Source: Lampris incognitus (lineage: Eukaryota > Chordata > Actinopteri > Lampriformes > Lampridae). From it: 64,000 bases of DNA. Below, piece after piece: positions 47,230-57,359 of this stretch. A program made the position numbers and the translations under genes. Every line of letters begins with the position of its first letter. The stretch's first letter is position 1. Under the pieces are notes generated by a model. That model saw only the letters and a program-made list of their open reading frames with translations. It was not told the DNA's origin and did no database searches. The stretch lies in contig NC_079213.1 in NCBI RefSeq assembly GCF_029633865.1, forward strand, positions 107,834,942 to 107,898,941, written 5' to 3'.

Positions 47230-47365
47230 CCAGCCACTGAGGATGCACAACCAGTGCATTCTTAGTGCCGGTCCCAAGCCCGGATAAATGGGGAGGGGTT
47301 GCATCAGGAAGGGCATCTGGCATTAAACCTTTGCCAAATTAAACATGCGGCTCAATAAATCAAGA
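47230..47365 (+). repeat. RTE-type LINE 3' UTR fragment
   Basis: Contains gcaacccagccactgaggat, ggtcccaagcccggataaat and gttgcatcaggaagggcatc, the conserved 3' untranslated end of a common fish LINE. Confidence 0.65.
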
Positions 47366-47379
47366 TTTCCATTCCGGGG

Positions 47380-47576
47380 ATTGATTGGTCTTGCACGGCA
47401 CCCTTACTTGTGATGTCACTCACTTAATGCAGAACTGAACGTTATGTTTATACAGAGGCAGTCGCACTTAGTTGGCTCTGGGACTGAAGTTTATTTGTAT
47501 GTTTGGTTGTGTTAATAAAAACACCATTACCCAAAACAAGCCTCTCACTCGTCATGACATGGTGTCAGAAGTGGGA
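47380..47576 (+). mobile_element. LTR end with primer binding site
   Basis: Ends in gtcatgacatggtgtcagaa and gtgggat. The tggtgtcagaagtggga motif (47560-47576) is the primer-binding-site type seen directly after 5' LTRs of fish gypsy-like elements. No matching 3' LTR is identified. Confidence 0.4.
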
Positions 47577-47945
47577 TGTGAGAATGTCATCAACGTAGCT
47601 GTTTTTGAGTACCTGACGCCCTTCTTTGAGGTGGGTGAAAGGGGGGAGGTTAGCAGTTTCACACATTGCTAACTGCACGATGCACCTGCTGGTTTGTCTT
47701 GTGATTGCATATTCCCCTAGCTCTTCATCCTCGGAGTCACGCCAGACGAATCTATGCAGGTGCACTTCTCGGTCTTCCAACCAAACCGAATTGTACATCT
47801 TTTTTATATCACCCAGAGCAGCACGTATTCCAGTACTGAATCTTAGAAGGACAGCACGAATCTGGTTGAGGACATCTGGACCTTCCATTAGCAGGTCGTT
47901 TAAGTTCACGCACATTAACAGACGCTGAGAAAAGATACGCTCAAA
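47575..47945 (-). mobile_element. BEL/Pao-type reverse transcriptase fragment
   Basis: The minus strand reads LNDLLMEGPDVLNQIRAVLL, FSTGIRAALGDIKKMYNSVW, REVHLHRFVWRD, YAIT, LAMCETANLPPFTHLKE and the catalytic YVDDILTSH. This is the finger/palm region of a BEL-Pao retrotransposon polymerase. A short part between YAITR and SRCIVQLA is deleted or scrambled. No gag, protease or LTR of the same element is seen next to it. Confidence 0.8.
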
Positions 47946-47967
47946 TCAATAGGAGTGCCTAGCAGGG

Positions 47968-48303
47968 GTGAGGGTGTGTGAGCGTTTTTCTCACTACTCG
48001 CAAGATATGGACAGTTTCTGTTTACCAACAGATCACAAGCCCTTGGTTCCATTGATCAACACATATGACCTTGATAAAGCACCCCTCAGGTGTCAGCATT
48101 TGCTGATGCGCCTCATGCGCTTCAACGTGAAGGTCGTGCATGTGCCAGGTAAGCAACTGATAGTGGCTGACACACTCGGTAGAAACCCACTGAGAGAAGG
48201 GACGATGTCTGACACAGAGGACGTTAAGGCATTTGTAGAGGCTGTGGCGACAGGCAGACCAATGTCAGCACTCAGACTGGATGACATCAGAGAGGGTCGC
48301 TGA
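47968..48303 (+). mobile_element. Ty3/gypsy RNase H fragment
   Basis: Reads TDHKPLVPLINTYDLDKAPL, then CQHLLMRLMRFNVKVVHVPG, KQLIVADTLGRNPL: the C-terminal half of a gypsy RNase H domain (the TDHKPL and HVPGK...ADxLxR motifs are diagnostic). It starts immediately after, and on the opposite strand to, the BEL fragment, so the junction is a rearrangement or nested insertion. Confidence 0.85.
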
Positions 48304-48559
48304 CAGAGATTCGAGGCCTGCAGGCATCTCTTCTACTCACTGACCAATTGCCTCAACCTTCCACCCTGCCCCATCAATATGTTGCCCAAGCACTGTCTGC
48401 TCCAAACCTGCCAGTCACTGCTACAACGCCAAGCACAGCGACAGCATCCAGCCTCAGACTTGAACTGCCAACACCAGCAACCCAGCATGTGTCAGGATGC
48501 ACCGTTAGAGGTACCCTCTCTCCAGTTTCAAGACTTGAGCAGCAGACCTGACCAGCCAA

Positions 48560-49150
48560 GGCCAGAGTCGAGGCACTATACTGAGGCAAAAATTCCACAA
48601 TATCAGATGGGTGAGGTCATTGAGAGCTACTTGTTACATTTTGAGCGCATTGCCAAAACGTGGAAATGGCCAGCGTGAGCGGGCATGCCGACTCATTCCA
48701 CTGCAGTCTGGGAAGGCATTGGAGGCGAGGCTTACACCACAATGGATAAGGAGAGAGCCCACTGCTGTACAGACCCAAAACCAGCGCTTGCTGATGAAGT
48801 TCGACAAGTCCCCAGAGATGTACAAGCAACAGTTCTGATCAACTACTGTACTACCTGGCGAGAACCCCACCGAGACCTATCACCGCCTCAAGGGCCTCTA
48901 CCAGTGCTGGAGATGGCCAGAGCAAAACACCACGGAGGAGGTTGGTAAGGCCATCATCTTGGAGTAGCTGCTCTTGGTACTTCCCTTTGCGGTGAGGACC
49001 TGGGTGAAGAAGTATGAGTCAATGGAGGGACTCGCGGCTGCCAAGCTGGCTCTACCGTACCTCAGTGCTTGGATGAGAACCAGCTGCACGCTCCACCAGT
49101 GCAGTACACTGATCAACACTCCAGCCACCTCAGCCCAGGCCTGCAAATAG
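48560..49150 (+). mobile_element. SCAN-domain-like gag remnant of a gypsy (Gmr1-like) element
   Basis: In shifting frames: GEVIESYLLHFERIAKTWKW (from ~48610), WPA/ERACRLIPLQSGKALEA, YTTMDKERAHC, LLMKFDKSPEMYKQQF (48799-48836), ETYHRLKGLYQCW, TTEEVGKAIILE, LLVLPFAVRTWVKKYESMEG and LAAAKLALPYL. This is the signature of the SCAN-like capsid C-terminal domain found in Gmr1-like gypsy gag, from which the vertebrate SCAN domain is thought to derive. At least three frameshifts or stops. Confidence 0.75.
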
Positions 49151-49489
49151 AGAGTGACCAGCCAGGAGCTTCTAGGTAACACCAGCACTGCCACAAACTA
49201 ACAAGCATCCGATAAGGGCCTTGTACAGATTGGGGGGGGGGGTGGAATTTTTTTCTTTTTTTTTTTGGAAAGTTACGAGTTATTGAGGAACTCCGTTTTG
49301 TAATATTTTGCAATCCTGTATATAGTGTATCTTGTTTTTTTTTAAAAAAAATCTTTTTGCACTTTTTTATAAATATTCTCACTGTCTGCACCTTGGGGGG
49401 CCAGCATAATAAATCACACCATATTGCCTCGTTATATTTCTGATATTCTCATTCCCCTTCCCGACCATTCCGATCCTTAAACCTCAGAT

Positions 49490-49690
49490 CTTTTCTCCAT
49501 CCCCCACTCCAAAACAAAAGGTGACCACGCCTTTGCAGTTTTAGACCCAAGCCTATGGAATAATCTTTCCCAATCCATTAGATTTGCTGAATCTTTGGAC
49601 TGTTTAAGCACCTTCTAAAATCCGATCTTTTCAAGCAAGCCTTTTTATAGCTCGCCATCCCTGCTTTCTGTTTTGGTTCGTTTTTAGCTT
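49490..49690 (+). mobile_element. LINE ORF2 C-terminal fragment
   Basis: Reads, with gaps, GDHAFAVLDPSLWNNLSQSI and RFAESLDCL...FKNPIFSSKPF, matching the final segment of L2/CR1-type ORF2 (the ...PxLWNxLP...S...FK..LK.. motif). Confidence 0.6.
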
Positions 49691-49990
49691 GGTCTGTTAC
49701 TCCCTATGCCATATTTCATATTCACTCAATTTATGCATTTACTCACATTTTCTGTATTTTTTTCAAATCTATGGGCAAACACTTAGAAGTTGCATAATAT
49801 TAATAAGTGAATACAGAATAAAGACAATAAAACCTTAATTCTCTAAACTGTGGCTAAAAACTAAGTGGCAGTAGAGTATATTTCAATTCTATAAGACACT
49901 ATTCAAATCATTGTTGATAATGCACCAAGTGATAACTTTTAAAGAAAATCAATACAATGGTCATTAGGTGTTATCAATAATTCAGACACT

Positions 49991-50125
49991 TTCATCCATC
50001 CATCCATTATTCAAACTGCTTATCCTGCTCTCAGGGTTGCGGGGATGCTGGAGCCCACCTCAGCAGTCATTGGGCGGCAGGCAGGGAGACACCCTGGACA
50101 GACTGCCAAGCCATCACAGAGCCAT
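49991..50125 (-). mobile_element. Partial tRNA-like SINE, family B
   Basis: Contains ccatccatccattattcaaa, cttatcctgctctcagggtt and cagtcattgggcggcaggca, the 3' half of family B on the minus strand. Confidence 0.75.
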
Positions 50126-50755
50126 ATTTTTGTCTCGCTCCTCATTTAATGTCAGAGTGGAATTAAATAATTGCTATACCAATTTGGGGGCTCGTCCGGG
50201 AAGGGTAAGGGTGGGGGGGGCGGAATTAATCACTGTCCTCAGCTTTCACAGAAGGACCTGGATCTCTTCACCCGTATCAGCCGCTCAGAGACCCACAGAC
50301 CAGCAGCAACCTGCCACAGACCGATGATGGCCTGCCCGTCCATATCAAGGTTTTAAATTACAGGTAAAATGAAAAATGTATTTAAATTTAAAGGATTTGA
50401 TGATTTAAGATTTTTGTATGTTTTTGTGTTAATAAATTCCATGGATTTGGTCATTTAAAAGCTGTTTCTCCTCTGGTTGATTTGGGTCAGTGGAGTGTTG
50501 TTTGCCCCATAGGGCTGCCTAAGGGTGGGCCGTAACAGTGATGAGTGTGTGCAAGTTTTTGTGTTTTGGGGGGCAGTAGAGTGATGGGGAGGATGTAAGT
50601 GCAAAGTTGGATGGGACAAAGTCAGAGAGCAGAGATAATGCTTTGCTAAAAAAAAAAAAAAAGTCATCAAATAGATTGAGCCTGGGGCCAAATTCTCAGA
50701 GCATACACACTTTAGCCTGACACCTGTGAAAGTAAACTAACATGAAACACTAAGT

Positions 50756-51158
50756 TGTCGCTCACCTCCCCTTTCTCAGATTGGCTGTCCGGTTTCTGCC
50801 GTCCTGCGCCCAATCTCCCTCCCCTTTCTCCGACTGGTTGTACAGGTCCTGCGCACCTGCACCCAATCTCCCCGATTGGCCCCCACTGGGTATATATGCC
50901 CCTTGGTTGCTCTGGCTCATTGTCGGTTCGTCTCACACTCTCACTGAGACACACATAGACTCTTGGTCACCAGAGTGCCTCGTCTGTTGTGAGCTTTCCC
51001 CGCTGTCTATTCCTGCCGTTTGTAAGTTTTGCCACATCCTGTCGTAAGCATTTCCCGCTATCTGTCCCTGCCGTCTGTTAATTTTGCGTAATAAAAAGAG
51101 TGGTCTGAACTGGTTTGCCTCCACCGTCTGCACTTGGGTCCTCTCCCTCCTCATGACA
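50756..51158 (+). mobile_element. LTR-like repeat, copy 2 (probable solo LTR)
   Basis: Begins TGTCGCTCAC and ends CTCATGACA. Shares several blocks with 43463-43837 (ctggctcattgtcggttcgt, ccccgattggc, ctgcacttgggt). It has a TATA-like tatatatgcc near 50890 and an aataaaaag near 51090, the order expected of U3-R-U5. Confidence 0.55.
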
Positions 51159-52662
51159 GTTATGAGAGACAACACATGGGGAAATCATCACACGCTGATA
51201 ACTAAGTTATCTAGCAGTGTTGATAATAATTAGGTATTAAACCCGTTCCTCACATGGAGTTTCCAGTGGAAGAAATGTGGATGTGGCCTGTAGACGTTGG
51301 GGCTCACTGGATTTTAGTGGTTCGGTTACTTTTCTTTGGTTATTTTTCAGTGCAATTTTATGTACATCAATGACATTTTTGCATGTATACAGACGTTTCA
51401 ACTGACCTAACGGAGCGGAGTTCAGTCACTTTGGATAAAAGGATCTGCTAAACAAATATGTCGTTATGTGATGCGAGAATAACATGAATGCACTAAACCC
51501 TTTTAGATCATCAACAGTCAGACAAGTTAATTGTGCTGACTGATCCAGAGGCAAACGAAGGTGCCTGTGAGTGTAAACTACTACGAAACAGGAGGTGCTT
51601 GTGATAAAGTTTCAACTTTAAAAACATTCATATTGGTTAGATTTTAAGATGACTTTAGCAATGTTATAGAGCAAAGTTTGAAGCTTTTTTTTTTTTTAAG
51701 CGAAGAGAATTTGCCTGATGCTTTGTCACTGTGTTACTTTCATTCTTTCTTTAAACCATAATTAGGAATTTCTTGAGGACGACAGACTGGAGACCAGGAG
51801 CAAAATATACGGTACAAACAAAGCAGCAGTGAGAAGCAAGATTAAAGCAGTTGTGGGATTTTAGTGTCGATGGTTAACTTTCTTTCTTTTTACTAATACT
51901 ACAGGCATTTATAAGTAACTGAAGTTCCTGTTGACAGCTAAAATGCCATTTTGCCCACAATTCTCCTGAGGGGCGACATCAGTACTGTCCAGACATCTCC
52001 ACAAGCTGTTTAGAAGGCACAATTTGACCTAGCTTGTGCACTGCTTCAGCATAAAGGTCTGTGGCATCAAACACTGCATGAACGCAGTGCTGTCAAAATC
52101 CATGCAAAGTCCATTGCCTCAGACACAAAGGTGATCAGTCTGTGTGGGTCAGGTGCTATAAAGCCACCACAACAAGGAGTCCTTATCACTGGCGAGTAAG
52201 TTCAAACAAGTTTACTTTTTTTTTTTAACATAGTTAAACACTTATTTTCTATTTATTTAGCTCATGAGTAAAATGTTAAAGTATAATATAAAATATGTGC
52301 TTTGTATTATTGACTCACAAATGTGTGTGCATATTACCATATAATTTCTCATTGTAGAGTTTTATTGTACCATATTTAAGCTCTTTGATTTTTTTTGGTA
52401 GGTGGACACATTTTAATGTGCCCAATTTGATCATGAAAATTTTTGGACATACTCTGGATATTTGTGCAAAAAAATGCAACCAAAAAAAAAAAAAAATTTT
52501 GTAACAGCCTGCAATTTGCCGGTTCAAACGTTGTTGCGCCCAACAGAAGGAAGCAGCCCAATTGATTAGACTCATGAGGGAATGGAATGTGGTTGTTGTG
52601 GTGGTAAGAATAAACATAATGTTGAATTGAAGACATGCGTGTGAAATAAATCCAGCTCGTCC
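51159..52662. other. Non-coding stretch
   Basis: At 51412-51460 the inverted form of the L2-type tail (cactttggataaaaggatct) marks an old repeat. Otherwise nothing recognised. Confidence 0.5.
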
Positions 52663-52845
52663 TTACAGTAGGCAAAGAACTGCCAGCCAAAGATGCTGGT
52701 TCATCCGCTGCCTGTTCTCTCTACTTGTCCTCTCTTCAATTTCTACGAGCTCTTCATCTGTATACTCTGGCTCAAATAAATACCGGCAGTCATCGAGTTC
52801 AAATGCCTCATCCACATTGTTGAAATCAGCCAAATATTTAGCCAT
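52663..52845 (-). CDS. N-terminal exon of a transposon-associated P2X7-like-domain protein
   Basis: The ATG at 52845-52843 has a good Kozak context (aaagccATGg). The frame encodes about 60 residues: MAKYLADFNNVDEAF, CRYLFEPEYTDEELVEIEE, RTSRENRQRM. The YxFEPEYTxEEL motif is the usual start of the fish P2X7-receptor-C-terminus-like proteins that are multiplied by DNA transposons. A donor (gtaagg) lies just inside the stop at 52668, so a further exon is expected, but I cannot find the diagnostic Cys-rich part nearby. Probably a dead or truncated copy. Confidence 0.45.
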   Translation of the reverse strand: MAKYLADFNNVDEAFELDDCRYLFEPEYTDEELVEIEERTSRENRQRMNQHLWLAVLCLL

Positions 52846-52974
52846 GGCTTTGGAAATAAATTATTGCTAGCAGTTCCTCTATGTCTCAGACTATGCTACC
52901 TCGCCTGAATGGTCAGTTCTGATAAGATTCGGCGTGACTTCCTCTTTTTTAAACAAACCACGCGCCCAGTAAAA

Positions 52975-53106
52975 GGTTGATGCTAGATGCAGTGGGGTGT
53001 AGGCACAGAAGTAGCCGTGATTGGCTGTTGTGTCTGCCAAAAGACCGACCCAACAGCCAATCACGGCTACTTCCGTGCCTACACCCCGTTGGATCTAGCA
53101 CCAACC
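52975..53106. mobile_element. Fold-back MITE of 132 bp
   Basis: Two ~60-bp arms, nearly perfect inverted copies (outer ends ggttgatgctagat and its inverted partner; inner part agtagccgtgattggctgtt), around a loop of ~15 bases. Flanked by an exact 9-bp duplication ccagtaaaa (52966-52974 and 53107-53115). It sits in what would be the 5' leader of the P2X7-like transposon frame. Confidence 0.85.
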
Positions 53107-53379
53107 CCAGTAAAAGGGCAATAAAAGGGATATTACACCAGAGACTGGAAGAAATTAAGCATAAAGAAAAAGGTCTCTCTTACTATAATGTTGTCAGACA
53201 ACAATCTGGGCTGTCACTGACAAAAATAAGCGTTTGTAGAGGATGTATTTTTGACAGGCGCGAGTGTCCCCAAGGATTACATTGCAGCCCGTTTCACAGC
53301 TGCTATCAAACAATCGCTCATTACTGGACCTATTCCAAAATGTTTGTCACCATTAGTCATTTAGACCCCAAATAATGGG

Positions 53380-53421
53380 AAAATAGGGTCCAGGGTTAAA
53401 AATACTGGAATTACCCTTTAA
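53380..53421 (-). mobile_element. Possible terminal repeat of a TTAA-targeting DNA transposon
   Basis: On the minus strand the sequence opens TTAAAGGGTAATTCCAGTAT, then tttaaccctggaccc. This is the style of terminal repeat seen in fish Kolobok/piggyBac-like elements. No left partner was found before 52.6 kb. Confidence 0.35.
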
Positions 53422-56400
53422 GTTTGTTCGCACCGTGACATATGACCTCGGGCATGTCAGCTTCACGCATCAGGCCTAACCCTGTCCATCCAACATGGAG
53501 TCAACAGTTGTTCAGGTTGTCTTGACTTTGTTTCTATTGCCTCATTTTCATCTGCAGTCGCTGCCGTCTGCTCAAGCAGAATCATGGCATGGGGCACAGT
53601 CCTGAAAAGGCAGCAGACCTCATGCATACTAACTGAAACATAACCAGACAAAGGACTCTCTCCATCCAGGCAGGGTACTGTGAGTTGGGGAGGTGGATCA
53701 GCTTGTACCTTCATTTAAAACAAAAAACACTTCATCTCAACACAAAGCAGTGCTCAGGTGATGAGCGAAGGCTCAAGTGGTGGTTTTAGGATCAGCCATT
53801 CGGCTGTAAATGATCAGTGAGGCTCTTTGGGGCGAGAGGGGGAGGGTTCTCCAGAGACTGCAGCAGGGTAACGTTTGGTGTTTAACATTCCTTGTCAACA
53901 CAGCCACAGAGTATGAAATGATAACTAGAGGAAAATCATTGTCGCCTCTGGCACGCCTCAGGCTCACGGCAGCAGAACATCACTCTGGGAGACATCACAT
54001 TTTCTCTCTGTTCAACCTCTCCTTTGCTCGTTCTCAGTTTGTGTCTCAATCAACACTGCACATTTTCATCATCAGGACTGCAGTCTCGCACCACCACTCA
54101 GTTAAATATGACATCACATCAGTCTTGGATGGCAACTTCTGTAAGTAGGCGTTAAATTAAACTAGGCCATACCTAGTCCATTTTAACCTTCGCTGGAGTG
54201 TTGAGTCCACAATTACCAAAAGTAAAAATTAAAATACTAAGACCCAACTGTCTGTCAGCAGGGATACAAAAATCACTGATGCTAATGCTCATTATGGTGC
54301 AAGCAAAAACATCTGAACCAAATCTATCCTTTAGATCAAAAGAAATTAAATATATAATAGGAAAAAGTAAACAAAACTGAAAACTCCCTGGTAACTTTAG
54401 CCAAATCTAATGTTAGGCTTGTTACTACTCCACCATCATGAGCTCACACCCCAAACAGGACCTGATTTACTACAAATAACTTGAAATCACATATCCAAAT
54501 TCAGCCTGAGTAAATATTAGTCTAAAACAGACAATGTGCCACTGTGGGATCGTCATACCCCTAAGCTTTGCCATAATAAGTGACAGGGTGCATCTTGGAC
54601 TTTTGAGTATCTGTACTAGTTTCAGCCATCTCCATTAACATACATTCAAAATGTTAAAGCTAGTGATGCTGTATTAGACAAGACTGATCAGCACCAGTCA
54701 CAGACTAGGACGTAATAAATATTACCAAGAGCTAGATTAGTTAGGGTGGTAGGGGGTGTGGTTTAGTGTGGTAAGGGGTGTGATTTAGCACTGGCTGCAA
54801 GCAGAGAGGGAGTGTTGCTCGCGGGAGAACTCTTGCTAAACCACACCCCCTACCACAGTTAGCCGTAAGTTAATTTATTAGATCTCTCATTAATCAGTTC
54901 CACTTGTGGAGGCATCAGTAAAGCTTACATATAACACTCTCAGTGAAAACTTCCCGTGCCCTTTTCGGAATAAACCACAATCTTTAGAAAACCAAAACTG
55001 TAAACGGCCAATGCCCCATTGATAACATCAATATACATCAAAATAGAGGTGCTAGTGTTAACAAGTTCATATTTAGTCAGTGGATCATCTCAACCACGAT
55101 CAGTGCAACCATCAAGTATGTGGTAGATGCTAACTAAAAATCTAAATATACAATTAACAACCAATTATGTTGCAGTGTTTTGCCAATGGCAGTAAGCTTT
55201 AAAATAGTGGCATCTTTAAATAGTCATGCCACAAAAAAAAGAAGGTGAAATTACTGAACAGAAGACGGCCATCTTTTATTAGTATCAATTAAGAAACAAT
55301 CACCTATTGACAGCGATTAACTTGTGATGAAAAGCCTAGAATTCTGAACAGTTCTACTCCGAGACATTATCAAATTATTAATAATGCCTGAAGTTCAAAA
55401 TTCGCTATCATATACAAATTGAATCTTCAATGTTAAGTGTTGTTGTTCTGTCAACCAAGGCTACAAAACATCACTTACTGTCCTTTGAAAGGTACAATGA
55501 TAGGTTTTAATTTTGTGCTTATCGTTTGGTAAAAGTAGGCACTATGACTTAAAATTATTTATGGGTTCTCATGTTGGTCAAGAGAAAAACAAAACCTGCC
55601 CCGTTTGTCAAAACAGGTTTCAGTTGACTCACCAAGCCCCTCAGATAGAAGACTACCTTAAGGGGTTTTCACTTTTGCGATTTCCTGTTACGTTCAATAG
55701 AGTTACACACAGCTTAACTCCTAAGAAATACTGCTGAAACATCCCGGCACATCCAGCACCCGCTTCCCATGCCGATAAACAACAAACCCACACACACCAC
55801 TACACAAACACACAATAAGACAGCCACAGTAGGGTTATTCAAGGCAACACTTAGAAAAACGTCAGCCAAATAAATAGCACAACTTCCAAGCGCACTGACT
55901 TGTCATGCATTAACAAGCATCCTTTTCAAGACGGGACAAAACCCAACATTTACTTGTAAAGCACAAGTCTGAGCTGAGCCAACGGCTGCTCTCAAACACG
56001 AGTCTCAACGCTCCTCACGACACAATACGACCCACAGAAATCAAGGCCCCGTATTCGTTATGTGCCTCAGAGAAAGCTGACTTTGCAGCCAGTTTATCCC
56101 TGAAGGATATAAAGAAAGACAAGGTTCAAGAGGATGAGGCCAAATATCCTTGAATGCCAACGCTACATAAAACTAGGATGCAGCTCGCTCAGGAATTCCA
56201 GTCCAAGACAAAAAAATAAAAAACCAAGCTGAAACACCTTTAAGGACAACCTCAGCATTTTCCAACTTGAACAGGCACTTAAAAGCCTCTGTGGGGGATC
56301 ATTTGTTCTTCGGTTTCACACAAAAAGGACATTTTCACGATTCCTCCTCAAAACATGCTGACACTTTGCTACACAACTGAAAATAACTGCAGGTTTTTCT

Positions 56401-57359
56401 TAGCAACAAGGTCTATCGCCATTAAGTTCAATCAGGAATAAATAGAACTGTAGTTTGATTACACTGCAAACAAAACACGGCAGAATATTATCATGAAATA
56501 CAAAAATAGATGGGGTTTTTTTTCTTCCTCAGTACCACAGACAGCTAAAATGAAAAGTGCTGTAATCCGGTGGTTGGGGTCAAATTGAAGTTTAGAAGCT
56601 TTATTCTAAAGTTAGCCCACTAACAGTTTTTTAAAGTTGCACTGTTGGAATTCAGCTCTCAAAAAGATGCGGAAATAAATGTATCGTAAAAAAAAAAAAA
56701 AAAAAAGATTCACAGTGCAATGCAACAACACATTGCACCATTTTGAACTTATATTTTCCACTCCAACAAGCAGCCAATTACATCGACTGGAAGAGAAACA
56801 TCTTTCAATTATAAATCAAACATTCTACTCGGTACAAAGAAGGGAGAGGGATTAATCAGTCCAAATGGGTTCTTGACAAAGATTGATTCTCATCAACTAC
56901 ACCGAATGCATGCGTTAAATACATCCTTAAACCCATTTTGACAGAGCAGGGACCAACCCTGGTTCTGCAGCTTGTCATTCACCACACTTTGGCAGTGTGT
57001 TAAAGAAAGGGGGAAAAGGAAGAATTTGAGTTAGAAACGTATTCCACATCATTCTGCTCAAGAAAGACAAGCTTTTGTTTACCCCAGGATTGTTAGTTAG
57101 CCAAGTGGTAAATTTCAAAGAGGACCATTGTGCACACATCTTGGGTTTGACAATAGTATTTCCCCCCCCCCCCCAAGAATAAAAGGTGCTGCACATCACT
57201 GGTTACCATTAGATGACGTTAATCCACGGAACAGCAAAAATCTATTTCAAATTCAAATTATGAAATTACATTATACTGCAAGTGAAAAAAATAAGATTTT
57301 TTTTAACCTTTTAACCACAATGTCTTAAATGGCAATACATTATTGACAGGGCAGGCAAT
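53422..57359. other. AT-rich region downstream of UHMK1, no gene recognised
   Basis: Unique AT-rich sequence with few repeats, which sets it apart from the flanking repeat-rich DNA. It may hold the distal part of a long UHMK1 3' UTR (AATAAA on the minus strand at about 56597 and 55276) but no boundary can be fixed. Contains a fold-back at 54739-54862 and poly-A/T runs. Confidence 0.45.
54739..54862. repeat. Inverted repeat of ~26-bp arms
   Basis: Left arm gggtggtagggggtgtggtt and right arm aaccacaccccctaccac are inverted copies about 70 bp apart. A second degenerate left copy (gtggtaaggggtgtgattta) lies between. Possible TTAG flanks; type not assigned. Confidence 0.6.
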
